Assembly (NCBI RefSeq): GCF_001421325.1
Contig: NZ_LMJY01000018.1
Location: 62,001 to 126,000 of the forward strand
DNA: 64,000 nt
Reading direction: 5' to 3'
DNA from: Novosphingobium sp. Leaf2
GTDB lineage: Bacteria > Pseudomonadota > Alphaproteobacteria > Sphingomonadales > Sphingomonadaceae
The notes under the pieces were generated by a model. It was not told where the DNA came from and ran no database searches. It saw only the letters and a program-made list of their open reading frames with translations. Below, piece after piece: positions 17,193-26,303 of this stretch. Every line of letters begins with the position of its first letter. Position 1 is the first letter of the stretch. Made by a program: the position numbers and the translations under genes.

Positions 17193-18743
17193 CTATTCCG
17201 CAGCTTCGGCGATGTCGTTCGATCCATGCGCCAGGCTCACCGGCGCTTCAGCAAAACGGGGCGCTGCTTCGACGAGCGGCACGTCCTCCGAAATCTCGCG
17301 CTTGCCGATCTTGATGTGCTTTTCGCTGAGCCGCCGAGCGCGGCTGAGGACGTTACCCTCGTACGTGCGCGCAAAATCGTTGAAGCTGTTGACGGCACGG
17401 CCAAGGTGCGTGCCCACTTTGCCAAGATCGTCCTGTGTCTTGGCAAGGCTATCGTACAAATCGGCGCCCAGCCTGCCGATTTCCCGCGCTTCGCGCGCCA
17501 GACCTTCTTGCTGCCAGACTTGCGCGATCGTGCGGGCAATGGCGACAAGATTGGTAGGGCTGGCGAGCAGCACCTTGCGATCGAAGGCAAAATCCCACAG
17601 CCCGGAATCGTTATCCAGTGCCGCGGCAATGAAATGTTCGCCCGGCACGAACATGATGACGTAATCGGGCGCATTCTCGAACTGGCTTTGGTAGCTTTTG
17701 GCACCCAGAGCCTGGATGTGATTGCGCATCGACGCGGTATGCTGGGTGAGGCAGGCAAGCCGCGTCGCCTCGTCCTCGGCCTCGAACGCGTCCTGGTATG
17801 CGTTCAGGGAAACCTTAGCGTCTATCACCAGTTGCTTGTTACCGGGGATGCGCACGATAGCATCGGGGCGCAGGCGCCCTTCTTCGGTGTTGATGGACTG
17901 TTCGGTTTCAAAGTCGGTGTGTTCGGTAAGCCCGCACTGCTCTAGAACATTCTTGAGTTGCTGTTCGCCCCACCGCCCACGCGCCTTGGGCGCATTGCGC
18001 AGGGAATTGCCCAGCCGCAGCGCTTCGGCCCGCACCAGTTCCTGCCCCACGCGCAGCGCCTCGATCTGTCCGGTCAACTGCCCGAAGGCATCGACGCGCT
18101 TGGCTTCCAGCGCGGCAACCTGCTCCTCGTAACTTTTCAGGCGCTGGCCGACGGGTGCGAGAATGGCGTTGATCCGCTCGGCGCTGGATTTTTCGCTCTG
18201 CTCGAACCGCTCACCGGCCCGGCGCAGGAACGCTTCCTGCGCGCCCGCCAGCACTTTGGCCCCGGCGTTCTCGAATTCCTTGCGCAAGGCTTCCTGCGCT
18301 TCGATGAGCAGGCGCTTCTGTTCGTCAAAGTTGGCCGACTTTTCCCGCAGCGTGAAAAGCTCGTCGGACAAATCCCGCTGTTCGCGCAACAGCGCGTCCT
18401 GCCGTGCGGTATGTTCGGCGCGCACTTTGTCCAAACCTTGCGTCAGTTCGGCGCGCGTGCGCTCCAGCATTTCGGATGCTTCGCTGCGAAGCCGCGCGGT
18501 AGCCGCTTCGTGTTCGCCGCGCGCCCGTTCGAGCGCCTGTTCCAGCGCATCCGCCCTTCCCGCGCGCTCCCGCGCCGCTTCCAGATCAGCGAACGTGCGC
18601 AAGTATTTGGCATCGCCTTCACGTGCCTCGCGCTCACGATTTTCCGCTTGCTGGCGCCACTGTGCGACGGGGCGAGATCCGAAAATCCAACCGGCAATCA
18701 GGCCGACAACGACGGCAAGAATCGAGACGATTACGAGTTCCAT
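17193..18743 (-). CDS. rmuC: DNA recombination protein RmuC
   Basis: The 516-residue protein has one N-terminal membrane helix (ELVIVSILAVVVGLIAGWIF), a coiled coil rich in Glu/Arg/Ala to about residue 200, and a C-terminal nuclease-like domain with GRWGEQQLKNVLEQCGL and the PD-(D/E)XK-like block DAIVRIPGNKQLVIDAKVS. RmuC limits inversions at short repeats in E. coli. ATG 18743 has GGAG 3 bases upstream; a GTG at 18758 is the alternative. It is the last gene of recR-def-rmuC. Confidence 0.92.
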   Translation of the reverse strand: MELVIVSILAVVVGLIAGWIFGSRPVAQWRQQAENREREAREGDAKYLRTFADLEAARERAGRADALEQALERARGEHEAATARLRSEASEMLERTRAELTQGLDKVRAEHTARQDALLREQRDLSDELFTLREKSANFDEQKRLLIEAQEALRKEFENAGAKVLAGAQEAFLRRAGERFEQSEKSSAERINAILAPVGQRLKSYEEQVAALEAKRVDAFGQLTGQIEALRVGQELVRAEALRLGNSLRNAPKARGRWGEQQLKNVLEQCGLTEHTDFETEQSINTEEGRLRPDAIVRIPGNKQLVIDAKVSLNAYQDAFEAEDEATRLACLTQHTASMRNHIQALGAKSYQSQFENAPDYVIMFVPGEHFIAAALDNDSGLWDFAFDRKVLLASPTNLVAIARTIAQVWQQEGLAREAREIGRLGADLYDSLAKTQDDLGKVGTHLGRAVNSFNDFARTYEGNVLSRARRLSEKHIKIGKREISEDVPLVEAAPRFAEAPVSLAHGSNDIAEAAE

Positions 18744-18813
18744 CCGCTCCACATACACGGAACATTACAGGAACGCCAGATCCCTCTCGAAGTTTTCCAC
18801 GCTCGCCGTATTG

Positions 18814-19383
18814 TCAGGCGGCCTTGCGCAGCTTGTCGAGCTTTTTCAGCGCCATCTGCCGTTTCAGACGCGACAAGTGATCGATGAAAAGCACACCTTC
18901 GAGGTGGTCCATCTCATGCTGCAGGCAGATCGCCATCAGCCCTGCCATGGCTTCTTCGTGGACGGTGCCGTCCAGATCCTGCCAGCGCGCGCGGATGCTA
19001 GAAGGGCGTTCCACGTCCGCGAAAATCTCCGGGACCGAAAGGCATCCCTCCTGATAGACGATGTGATCGTCGGACGGATCAAGGATTTCCGGGTTGATGA
19101 AGATCCGCGGTTCGCGCTTGGTGGGCTGATGGGTGTGATGATGGTCGCCGTGCGAATGGCACACTTCCGGCTCCGCATCCTCGTCCTCAGGCTGCAGGTC
19201 GATCACCAGCACGCGCAGCGGTACGCCTACCTGGATCGCGGCCAGACCGATGCCGGGGGCATCGTACATCGTCTCGAACATGTCCGCGACGAGCGTCTTG
19301 AGCGAATCGTCGAACGTTTCGACACGGGCCGAGACCTGCTTCAGACGCGGGTCGGGAACTTCCAGGATTTCACGAATAGCCAT
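18814..19383 (-). CDS. def: Peptide deformylase with a His-rich insert
   Basis: The 189-residue enzyme removes the formyl group from nascent N-termini. The three metal-site motifs are intact: GIGLAAIQVG (44-53), EGCLSVP (Cys114) and QHEMDH (His156, Glu157, His160). Between motifs 1 and 2 it carries an insert of about 20 residues with CHSHGDHHHTH at 75-85, not part of the classical fold. The gene sits between recR and rmuC and is divergent from fmt, the enzyme that makes the formyl group. Confidence 0.95.
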   Translation of the reverse strand: MAIREILEVPDPRLKQVSARVETFDDSLKTLVADMFETMYDAPGIGLAAIQVGVPLRVLVIDLQPEDEDAEPEVCHSHGDHHHTHQPTKREPRIFINPEILDPSDDHIVYQEGCLSVPEIFADVERPSSIRARWQDLDGTVHEEAMAGLMAICLQHEMDHLEGVLFIDHLSRLKRQMALKKLDKLRKAA

Positions 19384-19446
19384 GTCCGCCAGATAATCGC
19401 CATGCGCACTTTTCGCAAGGTGGGGCCCGCGATCACGGTAATCGGT

Positions 19447-20043
19447 TCAAGCCACCGGGCGTCTGGCCCTGATCGCCTGGGCCAGCGTGCCTTCATCGAG
19501 GTAATCCAGTTCGCCGCCCACCGGTAGACCGTGGGCCAGCTGGGTGATGCGCACCGGCAGCCCTTCCAGCCGTTCGGCAATATAGTGCGCGGTGGTCTGC
19601 CCCTCCAGCGTAGCGTTCATGGCCAGCAGCACTTCATCCACGCCGCCCTCCTCCACCCGGCGCAGCAGGGTGTCGATCGCGAGGTCTTCGGGCCGCACGC
19701 CATCAAGCGCGGACAAGCGCCCGCCCAGCACGTGGTAGCGGCCGGTGAACAGGTGCGCGCGGTCAAGCGCCCACAAGTCGGCCACGTCCTCCACCACGCA
19801 CAGCGCGCGCGGGTCACGGCGCGAATCGCGACAGATCGCGCACGGGTCTGTGGTGTCGACGTTGCCGCAAGTGCCGCATTCGACCAGCGCGCCGCGCACC
19901 GCCTCAAGTGCATCGACCAGTTGTACCAGCGCCGTTTCGCGCCGCTTGACCAGCCACAGCACGGCCCGCCGTGCCGAACGTGGGCCGAGCCCGGGCAGGC
20001 GCGCCAGGGCGGCGGTCAACGTCTCGATCTCTTGCGATGCCAT
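19447..20043 (-). CDS. recR: Recombination mediator RecR
   Basis: The 198-residue protein has an N-terminal helix-hairpin-helix ([14 protein letters not shown]), a four-Cys zinc finger ([16 protein letters not shown]) and a Toprim domain ([13 protein letters not shown] through [12 protein letters not shown]). It works with RecF/RecO to load RecA on gapped DNA. ATG 20043 begins the conserved [13 protein letters not shown]; longer in-frame extensions upstream are not conserved in type. It is the first gene of recR-def-rmuC. Confidence 0.94.
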   Translation of the reverse strand: MASQEIETLTAALARLPGLGPRSARRAVLWLVKRRETALVQLVDALEAVRGALVECGTCGNVDTTDPCAICRDSRRDPRALCVVEDVADLWALDRAHLFTGRYHVLGGRLSALDGVRPEDLAIDTLLRRVEEGGVDEVLLAMNATLEGQTTAHYIAERLEGLPVRITQLAHGLPVGGELDYLDEGTLAQAIRARRPVA

Positions 20044-20134
20044 GGATCGGGAGATAGGGGCTGCGCTTCGGGTTAGAAAGCCCGATTGCACGCCAGCCGC
20101 CGATTGCACGCTACACTAAGGAGTTTTCCCAAGG

Positions 20135-21043
20135 ATGCGCATCGTTTTCATGGGAACGCCGGATTTCGCGGTGCCTACGCTGGTGGCGCTGCTGGAAGCC
20201 GGACACACGTTGCTGGCCGCCTACACCCAGCCGCCGCGCCCCGGTGGCCGGCGCGGCAAGGACCTGACGCCGTCGCCCGTACACCTGGAGGCGGAGCGGC
20301 GCGGCGTTCCCGTGCGGCATCCCGCATCGCTGAAAGGCGCCGACGCGCAGGCCGCATTTGCGGCGCTTGAGGCCGACATCGCGGTGGTGGCGGCCTATGG
20401 GCTGATACTGCCGCAGCCGGTGCTGGGCGCGCCGCAGCTGGGGTGCCTCAACGTCCACGCCTCGATCCTGCCGCGCTGGCGCGGTGCCGCGCCGATCCAG
20501 CGGGCGATCCTAGCCGGGGACCCGACAACCGGGATCACGATCATGCAAATGGAAGCGGGGCTCGACACGGGGCCGATGCTTTCCACCCTGCGCACCACGA
20601 TCGGTCGCAAGACCGCTGGCGAGCTGACCGCCGAACTGGCCGACAAGGGCGCACGGCTGCTGGTCGGCACGCTTGAAGACCTTGCCGTCCACCGCGCCGT
20701 GCGTCAGCCGGAGGACGGCGTGACATATGCGAGGAAGATCGAGAAGAGCGAGGCGCGGCTCGACTTTGCGCAAGAGCCCGAGCAAGTGGAACGGCAGATC
20801 CGTGCATTCACGCCGACGCCGGGCGCATTTTTCGAACTCGAGGGCGAACGCTACAAGGTGCTCGCGGCGGACATCGTACCGGGCGATGGCACTGCTGGCA
20901 CAGTGCTGGACGATGCGCTGACCATTGCCTGCAAAGGCGGTGCGATCCGGATCACGCGGATCCAGCGCGCCGGCAAGCCCGCGATGGCCGCGCAAGACCT
21001 GCTGCGTGGTCGGCCGATACCGCCCGGAACGGTGCTCGCTTGA
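20135..21043 (+). CDS. fmt: Methionyl-tRNA formyltransferase
   Basis: The 302-residue enzyme formylates initiator Met-tRNA. It begins [16 protein letters not shown], carries the formyl-folate site [21 protein letters not shown] with the Asn/His pair and Asp in GLDTGPML, and ends with a C-terminal tRNA-binding beta domain. AAGGAG lies about 11 bases before the ATG. It is divergent from recR and overlaps truA by TTGA. Confidence 0.95.
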   Translation: MRIVFMGTPDFAVPTLVALLEAGHTLLAAYTQPPRPGGRRGKDLTPSPVHLEAERRGVPVRHPASLKGADAQAAFAALEADIAVVAAYGLILPQPVLGAPQLGCLNVHASILPRWRGAAPIQRAILAGDPTTGITIMQMEAGLDTGPMLSTLRTTIGRKTAGELTAELADKGARLLVGTLEDLAVHRAVRQPEDGVTYARKIEKSEARLDFAQEPEQVERQIRAFTPTPGAFFELEGERYKVLAADIVPGDGTAGTVLDDALTIACKGGAIRITRIQRAGKPAMAAQDLLRGRPIPPGTVLA

Positions 21044-21786
21044 CGCGCTTTGCGCTGACCCTTGAGTTCGATGGCGCGCCGTTCATGGGGCTGCAGCGGC
21101 AGGCGCACGGCCCCTCCGTCCAGCAGGCGATCGAAGAGGCGGCGTTTGCGGTGACCGGCGAGGCGGCAAGCCTGCATGCCGCCGGGCGCACCGATGCGGG
21201 TGTCCATGCGCTGGGGATGCGCGCGCATATTGATATCGCCAAGCCGCTGTCTCCGTTCCGGCTGATGGAGGCGCTAAACGCGCGGCTGCGCCCGGCGCCA
21301 ATTGCGGTGCTGGCGTGCGACGTGGTCAGCGAGGACTGGCATGCGCGGTTTTCCTGCGTCGGGCGCGCGTACGTCTACCGGATCGTCAACCGTCGTGCGC
21401 CGCTGACGCTGGAGCGCGGCAAGGCCTGGCAGGTGGGCAAGCCGCTTGAGGTAGCCGCGATGCAGCGCGCCGCACAGACGCTGACCGGGCTGCATGATTT
21501 CACCACATTCCGATCGACTCATTGCCAGTCGCGCTCGCCGCTGAAGACGCTGGACCGGCTGGCGGTGGAACGCGATGGCGATACGGTACTGATCGAGGCA
21601 GAGGCGCGCAGCTTCCTGCATCACCAAGTGCGTTCGATGGTGGGCTGCCTGGTGCTTGTGGGGCTGGGACGTTGGCGTGAGGAGCAGGTGGCACAGGCTT
21701 TGGCGGCACGCAATCGTCAGGCGCTGGGCCTTAACGCTCCGCCCGATGGGCTGTATTTCGCTAGGGCCATCTACCCCGGCGATTAG
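21040..21786 (+). CDS. truA: tRNA pseudouridine(38-40) synthase
   Basis: The 248-residue enzyme isomerises uridines 38-40 in tRNA anticodon arms. The catalytic Asp52 lies in [14 protein letters not shown], and the conserved [13 protein letters not shown] block is near residue 195. The start is TTG 21040, whose TGA overlap with the fmt stop gives translational coupling; no ATG occurs before the conserved [12 protein letters not shown]. Confidence 0.94.
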   Translation: MTRFALTLEFDGAPFMGLQRQAHGPSVQQAIEEAAFAVTGEAASLHAAGRTDAGVHALGMRAHIDIAKPLSPFRLMEALNARLRPAPIAVLACDVVSEDWHARFSCVGRAYVYRIVNRRAPLTLERGKAWQVGKPLEVAAMQRAAQTLTGLHDFTTFRSTHCQSRSPLKTLDRLAVERDGDTVLIEAEARSFLHHQVRSMVGCLVLVGLGRWREEQVAQALAARNRQALGLNAPPDGLYFARAIYPGD

Positions 21787-21890
21787 ACTGTCCGGTTTTT
21801 GTGCAATTTGTCACAGAACCTGCGCGCGTTCCCGGCGTTCACCCCCGCAGAGCATCCGGGTGCCGGTTGCCTGGCAAGGTGTCGAAAAGC

Positions 21891-23210
21891 ATGGAAGCCA
21901 AGGACGTATTTACCAAGCTGGACCTCGAACTGCGACCTGATCCCGCACGAACCGTGATCCGCCCCTTCAATTTTGAATACCCTGAACCGTATGCCAAAGA
22001 ACGCCCGCCCCGCCCACGGGTGGTGTTGGAGCGGCTGATGGCTACCGACGACGAAACCCGCAACAGGATGATGGCGGTCGTCGCCGGCCCGATGCGCGAG
22101 CGCCATCGCAATGCCGACGCCACGTTTCTGCGGCAGATATCTGCCGTTTCGACGGATATTTGCGACGTGTCCCAACTGAACGAGCGCGACCGCGTGTTAC
22201 TGGGCGCGTATTTCAGCCAGGAATATGCGTTCGAATCCGCCGCGTTGTTCAATCCCAGCATCGTCCTGATGCCAGCCGAGGACTCGTCCGACCAAGACCC
22301 GGAATTGAAAGTCAGGCAAGACGAAGGCGACGTGCGGTTCCTGCTGTCATTGCGCGGCATCGGCGAAGGACACGTATCGTCTGTCACGTTTCGCACCGGA
22401 ACCTGGGATGGCAAGGAGGCCGTGAGCATAGACCCGGTCAGCTGCTACAGCGTGCCTCCGCGTATTGAGAGCGACAATGAAGGCTGGGTGCGGCTGCGTT
22501 GTGACGATAGCGAGGATGCGTCGGAAACGGTCATCTTCCCTGTCCTCCCATCCCAGCATCAGGGGGTCGAGGACTTGCGCATGGTCATCTTCACTGAGGA
22601 TGACGGGCGCCAGTTCCTGATCGGCACCTATACGGCGTTCGACGGCAAGAGCGCCCGACAGGAACTGCTGCGCGGGGTGAACCGGCAGACTTTCGAGATG
22701 CGTGCGCTGGAAGGGGCGATGACGGCCACCAAGGGCATGGCCCTGTTTCCCCGGCGGATCGACGGCAAGTACGTGATGCTAGGGCGGCAGGACAACGAAA
22801 ACATCTGGCTGCTGCGCTCGGACGATCTGTTCACCTGGGAGGAAGGGGAGCCGATTCTAGGCCCGCGCTACCCCTGGGAATTCGTGCAGATGGGCAATTG
22901 CGGATCGCCCACCGAAATCGACGAAGGCTGGCTGGTGTTCACCCACGGGGTCGGGCTGGTGCGCGGATACTGCATAGGTGCCTGCCTGCTGGACAAGGCG
23001 GACCCTTCCAAGGTGCTTGCCCGTACGGCGTCTCCGCTGATTTTCCCAAGTGCGGAACAGCGGGGCGGCTATGTGCCGAACGTGACGTATACCTGCGGCG
23101 TACTCGTGCAAGGCCGGCGTATCCTGCTACCCTATGCGATTGGGGACGAGATCACCGGCTTTTCCGTCGGCAATGTCGATGACCTGCTTAGCGCAATGGT
23201 GCCAGCGTAA
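21891..23210 (+). CDS. Glycoside hydrolase family 130 protein
   Basis: The 439-residue protein has the five-bladed beta-propeller signatures of GH130: FNPSIVLMP, SVTFRTGTWDG, ALEGAMTATKGMALFPRRI, MGNCGSPTEIDEGWLVFTHGVG and ACLLDKADPSKVLART. GH130 enzymes are beta-mannoside phosphorylases or beta-1,2-mannosidases. There is no signal peptide, so it is cytoplasmic. GH130 genes often sit beside a glycosyltransferase or a sugar transporter; none is here. The phosphorylase/hydrolase choice depends on residues I cannot align by eye. A bidirectional terminator follows. Confidence 0.85.
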   Translation: MEAKDVFTKLDLELRPDPARTVIRPFNFEYPEPYAKERPPRPRVVLERLMATDDETRNRMMAVVAGPMRERHRNADATFLRQISAVSTDICDVSQLNERDRVLLGAYFSQEYAFESAALFNPSIVLMPAEDSSDQDPELKVRQDEGDVRFLLSLRGIGEGHVSSVTFRTGTWDGKEAVSIDPVSCYSVPPRIESDNEGWVRLRCDDSEDASETVIFPVLPSQHQGVEDLRMVIFTEDDGRQFLIGTYTAFDGKSARQELLRGVNRQTFEMRALEGAMTATKGMALFPRRIDGKYVMLGRQDNENIWLLRSDDLFTWEEGEPILGPRYPWEFVQMGNCGSPTEIDEGWLVFTHGVGLVRGYCIGACLLDKADPSKVLARTASPLIFPSAEQRGGYVPNVTYTCGVLVQGRRILLPYAIGDEITGFSVGNVDDLLSAMVPA

Positions 23211-23229
23211 ACGACCTTCCACGAAAAAC

Positions 23230-23261
23230 GGCGCGCCGTGCAAAACGGTGCGCCCTTTTTT
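23230..23261. terminator. Bidirectional terminator between GH130 and cobS
   Basis: GGCGCGCCG (23230-23238) pairs with CGGTGCGCC (23246-23254; one G-T pair) around TGCAAAA. T6 follows on the plus strand and T5 on the minus strand. It serves two convergent genes. Confidence 0.85.
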
Positions 23262-23282
23262 CTGCGTCGATGCCCCGGTAGC

Positions 23283-24281
23283 TCAGCCTTTGCCGACGAT
23301 GCTTTCCGGCAACTCCTGCCCGAACACGCGCTGGTAGTATTCCGCCACCAGCATACGCTCGGTTTCGTCGCACTTGTTGAGGAACGACAAGCGGAACGCA
23401 AAACCCACGTCCTTGAAAATCGTGGCGTTCTGCGCCCAGGTAATCACGGTGCGCGGGCTCATCACGGTGGAAATATCGCCGTTCATGAAGCCCTGGCGCG
23501 AAAAGTCCGCTACCTTCACCATGTTGGCGATCACGCTTTTCTCGATCGCGGGAACCTTGGCGGAAACGATGCCCACTTCGGTGTCCGCCGAAAGATAGTT
23601 CAGCGCCACCACCAGGTTCCAGCGGTCCATCTGGCCTTGGTTGATCTGCTGCGTGCCGTGATACAGGCCGGACGTGTCGCCAAGACCCACCGTATTGGCA
23701 GTGGCGAACAACCGGAAGCCTGCATGAGGCCGGATGACCCGGTTCTGGTCCAGCAAGGTCAGCTTGCCTTCGGTTTCCAGGATACGCTGGATCACGAACA
23801 TGACATCGGGCCTGCCCGCGTCATACTCGTCGAACACCAGCGCTACGGGGTGTTGCAGAGCCCATGGCAGCAGGCCTTCGCGAAATTCGGTAACCTGCAT
23901 GCCGCCGCGCAGCACGATGGCATCGCGGCCGATCAGGTCGATCCTGCTGATGTGCGCATCCAGGTTGATGCGGATGCACGGCCACTTGAGCCGGGCGGCC
24001 ACCTGCTCGATATGGGTGGACTTGCCGGTGCCGTGATAGCCCTGCACCATCACCCGGCGGTTGTAGGCAAAGCCTGCAAGGATCGCCAGCGTGGTGTCCG
24101 GGTCGAACACGTAGGTCTCGTCAAGATCGGGGACGCGTTCGTCGGCCACGGAGAACGCCGGAACCTTCATGTCGATATCGATCCCGAACGTTTCGCGCAC
24201 GTCAAGTTCGATGTCAGGTGCGGCCAGCACGGTGGCGTCGCGGTTTTCGGTCTGGATAGAGGTGTCAGTCATCGCATGCAT
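23283..24281 (-). CDS. cobS: Cobaltochelatase AAA+ subunit CobS
   Basis: The 332-residue AAA+ ATPase has Walker A GYHGTGKS (81-88), Walker [10 protein letters not shown], and sensor-region [16 protein letters not shown]. CobS with CobT and CobN inserts cobalt in aerobic cobalamin synthesis; the long [21 protein letters not shown]-terminus is typical of CobS and not of MoxR relatives. ATG 24281 has AGG 3-4 bases upstream; ATG 24272 is the alternative. cobT is not downstream, because a terminator and a convergent gene follow at once. Confidence 0.9.
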   Translation of the reverse strand: MHAMTDTSIQTENRDATVLAAPDIELDVRETFGIDIDMKVPAFSVADERVPDLDETYVFDPDTTLAILAGFAYNRRVMVQGYHGTGKSTHIEQVAARLKWPCIRINLDAHISRIDLIGRDAIVLRGGMQVTEFREGLLPWALQHPVALVFDEYDAGRPDVMFVIQRILETEGKLTLLDQNRVIRPHAGFRLFATANTVGLGDTSGLYHGTQQINQGQMDRWNLVVALNYLSADTEVGIVSAKVPAIEKSVIANMVKVADFSRQGFMNGDISTVMSPRTVITWAQNATIFKDVGFAFRLSFLNKCDETERMLVAEYYQRVFGQELPESIVGKG

Positions 24282-24468
24282 CGCCTAAAGGACGCAAGGC
24301 CATGCCGCAATAACGTTTGATAGGGTTGACTGCCCAGGTTGTCGCTTTGTCCAGCCCATCGCGAAATGCCGAAGCGGCGCAATAACGCCTTGTAAGGTTG
24401 TGCGAACCAGCGGCACTCTGGCTGGCAAGGCGATTCGGACAAGGCGCCTGCGACCAGGAGAGATCACA

Positions 24469-24891
24469 ATGACGCGCATGCTGTTCGTGAACTTGCCCGT
24501 CTCCGATCTGACGCGCGCCAAGGCTTTCTACACGGCGCTGGGATTTGTGAACGAGCCGCGGTTTTCCGACGATACGGCAGCATGCATGGTCTGGTCCGAA
24601 GCGATCTTCGTGATGGTGCTGACCCACGACAAATGGAAGACTTTCACAACCAGGCCCATTCCTGACGCCGGCAGCAGCGAGGTGATGCTGTGCCTGTCTT
24701 GCGATGACCGGGGCGCGGTGGACACGCTCAACACCGCAGCGGGCGCGAACGGCGGCACGCCGGACATCAACCCAGCGCAAGATCATGGCTTCATGACCAG
24801 CCGCGCGTTCGCGGACCCGGACGGGCACGTGTGGGAAGTCATGTGGATGGACCCGGCGGCCATGGCCGGCGACACCGCGTCGGGGGCGTAA
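24469..24891 (+). CDS. VOC (glyoxalase/bleomycin-resistance fold) family protein
   Basis: The 140-residue protein has one VOC unit pair: LFVNLPVSDLTRAKAFYTALGF at the start and the closing RAFADPDGHVWEVMWMD. This group resembles lactoylglutathione lyase-like proteins of unknown substrate. AGGAG lies 8 bases before ATG 24469. It is 6 bases ahead of the first GST gene, so the two are co-transcribed; a glutathione-linked detoxification role is inferred from that. Confidence 0.88.
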   Translation: MTRMLFVNLPVSDLTRAKAFYTALGFVNEPRFSDDTAACMVWSEAIFVMVLTHDKWKTFTTRPIPDAGSSEVMLCLSCDDRGAVDTLNTAAGANGGTPDINPAQDHGFMTSRAFADPDGHVWEVMWMDPAAMAGDTASGA

Positions 24892-24897
24892 AGGGCA

Positions 24898-25593
24898 ATG
24901 GGAGACAAAAATATGCTGATCGATCCGAACGCGGACATCGAAATCACCGCTTTCGAATGGGTGCCGTCCTTCGCCCAGGGGCAGGTTCGCGACCTTCGCC
25001 CCCGCTGGGCCTGCGAAGAATATGGCATTGCCTACGAGGTCAGGCTGATCAGCGCCTTGGAACGCCCAGAATGGTATTACGATGAGCAGCCCTGGGGCCA
25101 GGTACCTTACGTGCGAGACGGGCAATGGGGGCTGTTCGAAAGCGGCGCCATCCTGGTCCACCTTGCCGAGCGGGTCGGCGTTTTGCCGCCGCCTACCTTG
25201 CAGGCCCGCGCCGATATCCTGAGCTGGCTGTTCGCCGCGTTCAGTTCGGTCGAACCCTTCATTCAGGAATTCGTGAACTGCACCGTGTTCAACCGCAAGG
25301 AGGAATGGGCAAAGCTACGCCTGCCCTCACTCGAGCAGGTGGTGGACAAGCGGCTGGAGCGATTGCAGCAGGCGCTCGGCGAAAAGGAATGGCTGGCCGG
25401 AGAGTTCTCGATCGCTGACATTGCGATGGTCTCGGTCCTGCGGCCCATCAAAGACGCCGCGCAATTTCAGGAGCGGCCGGCGCTGTGGGATTATGTGGCG
25501 CGGGCTGAGGGCCGCCCCGCCTTCGCACGGGCGCTGGAGGCGCAACTCGCCGTGTTCGCCCAGCACGAACCTGCACCCCAAACGGCTCGTTGA
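24898..25593 (+). CDS. Glutathione S-transferase family protein (1)
   Basis: The 231-residue protein has a thioredoxin-like N-domain (about 15-95, with the cis-Pro segment PWGQVPYV and FESGAILVHLAE) and an all-helical C-domain (about 100-225, with GEFSIADIAMVSVL). The first-strand WVPSFAQGQVRDLRP shows Ser/Gln residues that may serve as the glutathione activator. ATG 24898 has AAGGG 3 bases upstream; ATG 24913 with GGGAG is an equally good start. It is the second gene of VOC-GST-GST. Confidence 0.88.
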   Translation: MGDKNMLIDPNADIEITAFEWVPSFAQGQVRDLRPRWACEEYGIAYEVRLISALERPEWYYDEQPWGQVPYVRDGQWGLFESGAILVHLAERVGVLPPPTLQARADILSWLFAAFSSVEPFIQEFVNCTVFNRKEEWAKLRLPSLEQVVDKRLERLQQALGEKEWLAGEFSIADIAMVSVLRPIKDAAQFQERPALWDYVARAEGRPAFARALEAQLAVFAQHEPAPQTAR

Positions 25594-25639
25594 TCCATAA
25601 TCGCCCGCCCGTTTCCGCCCCACCTTCGGGAGAATGCAC

Positions 25640-26266
25640 ATGGCCGACTATACTTTCTTCACCAACCCCATGTCGCGCGGGCAGATCGCCCGGTGGGCCC
25701 TTCACGAAGTGGGCGCGGAGTACGAACAGGTCCTGATTGACTGGAACGACAAGCCCGAGGCGTTCCTGAAAGCCAATCCGATGGGCAAAGTGCCCACCAT
25801 CGTCCATCACACCGAGGGCGGCGACCGGGTCGTCACAGAAGGCGCTGCGATCTGCCTCTACCTTGCCGAGATGCACCCGGAGGCCGGGCTGCTGCCCAAC
25901 GATGCCGAGATGGCGGACTACTACCGTTGGACGTTCTTCGCCTCCGGCCCGATCGAGCAGGCCGTCACCGCGCGGGCGCTGAAATTCGAGCCTACGAAGC
26001 AGCAGGAAATGATGGCGGGATGGGGCAACCTGGACCGCACCGTTCACACGATCGAGGAGAAATTCTCCCGATCGAACTGGGTTTGCGGCGATCGCTTCAC
26101 GATGGCGGACGTCTATGTCGGCAGTGCGGTGGACTGGGGGCTGACGTTCGGTACCATGCCGCCACAGCCTTCGCTGGTCGCTTACGCCGAACGATGCCAG
26201 GCACGCGCGGCGTACAAGGCGGCCAAGGCCATCGATGGGAAGCTGATCGCTGAATCGAAGAAATAG
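25640..26266 (+). CDS. Glutathione S-transferase family protein (2)
   Basis: The 208-residue protein has a GST N-domain (YTFFTNPMSRGQIARWALHE, KANPMGKVPTIVHH, ITEGAAICLYLAEM-like region) and a helical C-domain with GDRFTMADVYVGSAV. Ser14 in NPMSRG is in the usual activator position. GGGAG lies 8 bases before ATG 25640; ATG 25634 is too close to it. It is 46 bases after the first GST and only distantly similar to it. Confidence 0.9.
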   Translation: MADYTFFTNPMSRGQIARWALHEVGAEYEQVLIDWNDKPEAFLKANPMGKVPTIVHHTEGGDRVVTEGAAICLYLAEMHPEAGLLPNDAEMADYYRWTFFASGPIEQAVTARALKFEPTKQQEMMAGWGNLDRTVHTIEEKFSRSNWVCGDRFTMADVYVGSAVDWGLTFGTMPPQPSLVAYAERCQARAAYKAAKAIDGKLIAESKK

Positions 26267-26303
26267 GGTTCCCGCGATAGCCCGTCACCAGGCGCATGCC
26301 GGG

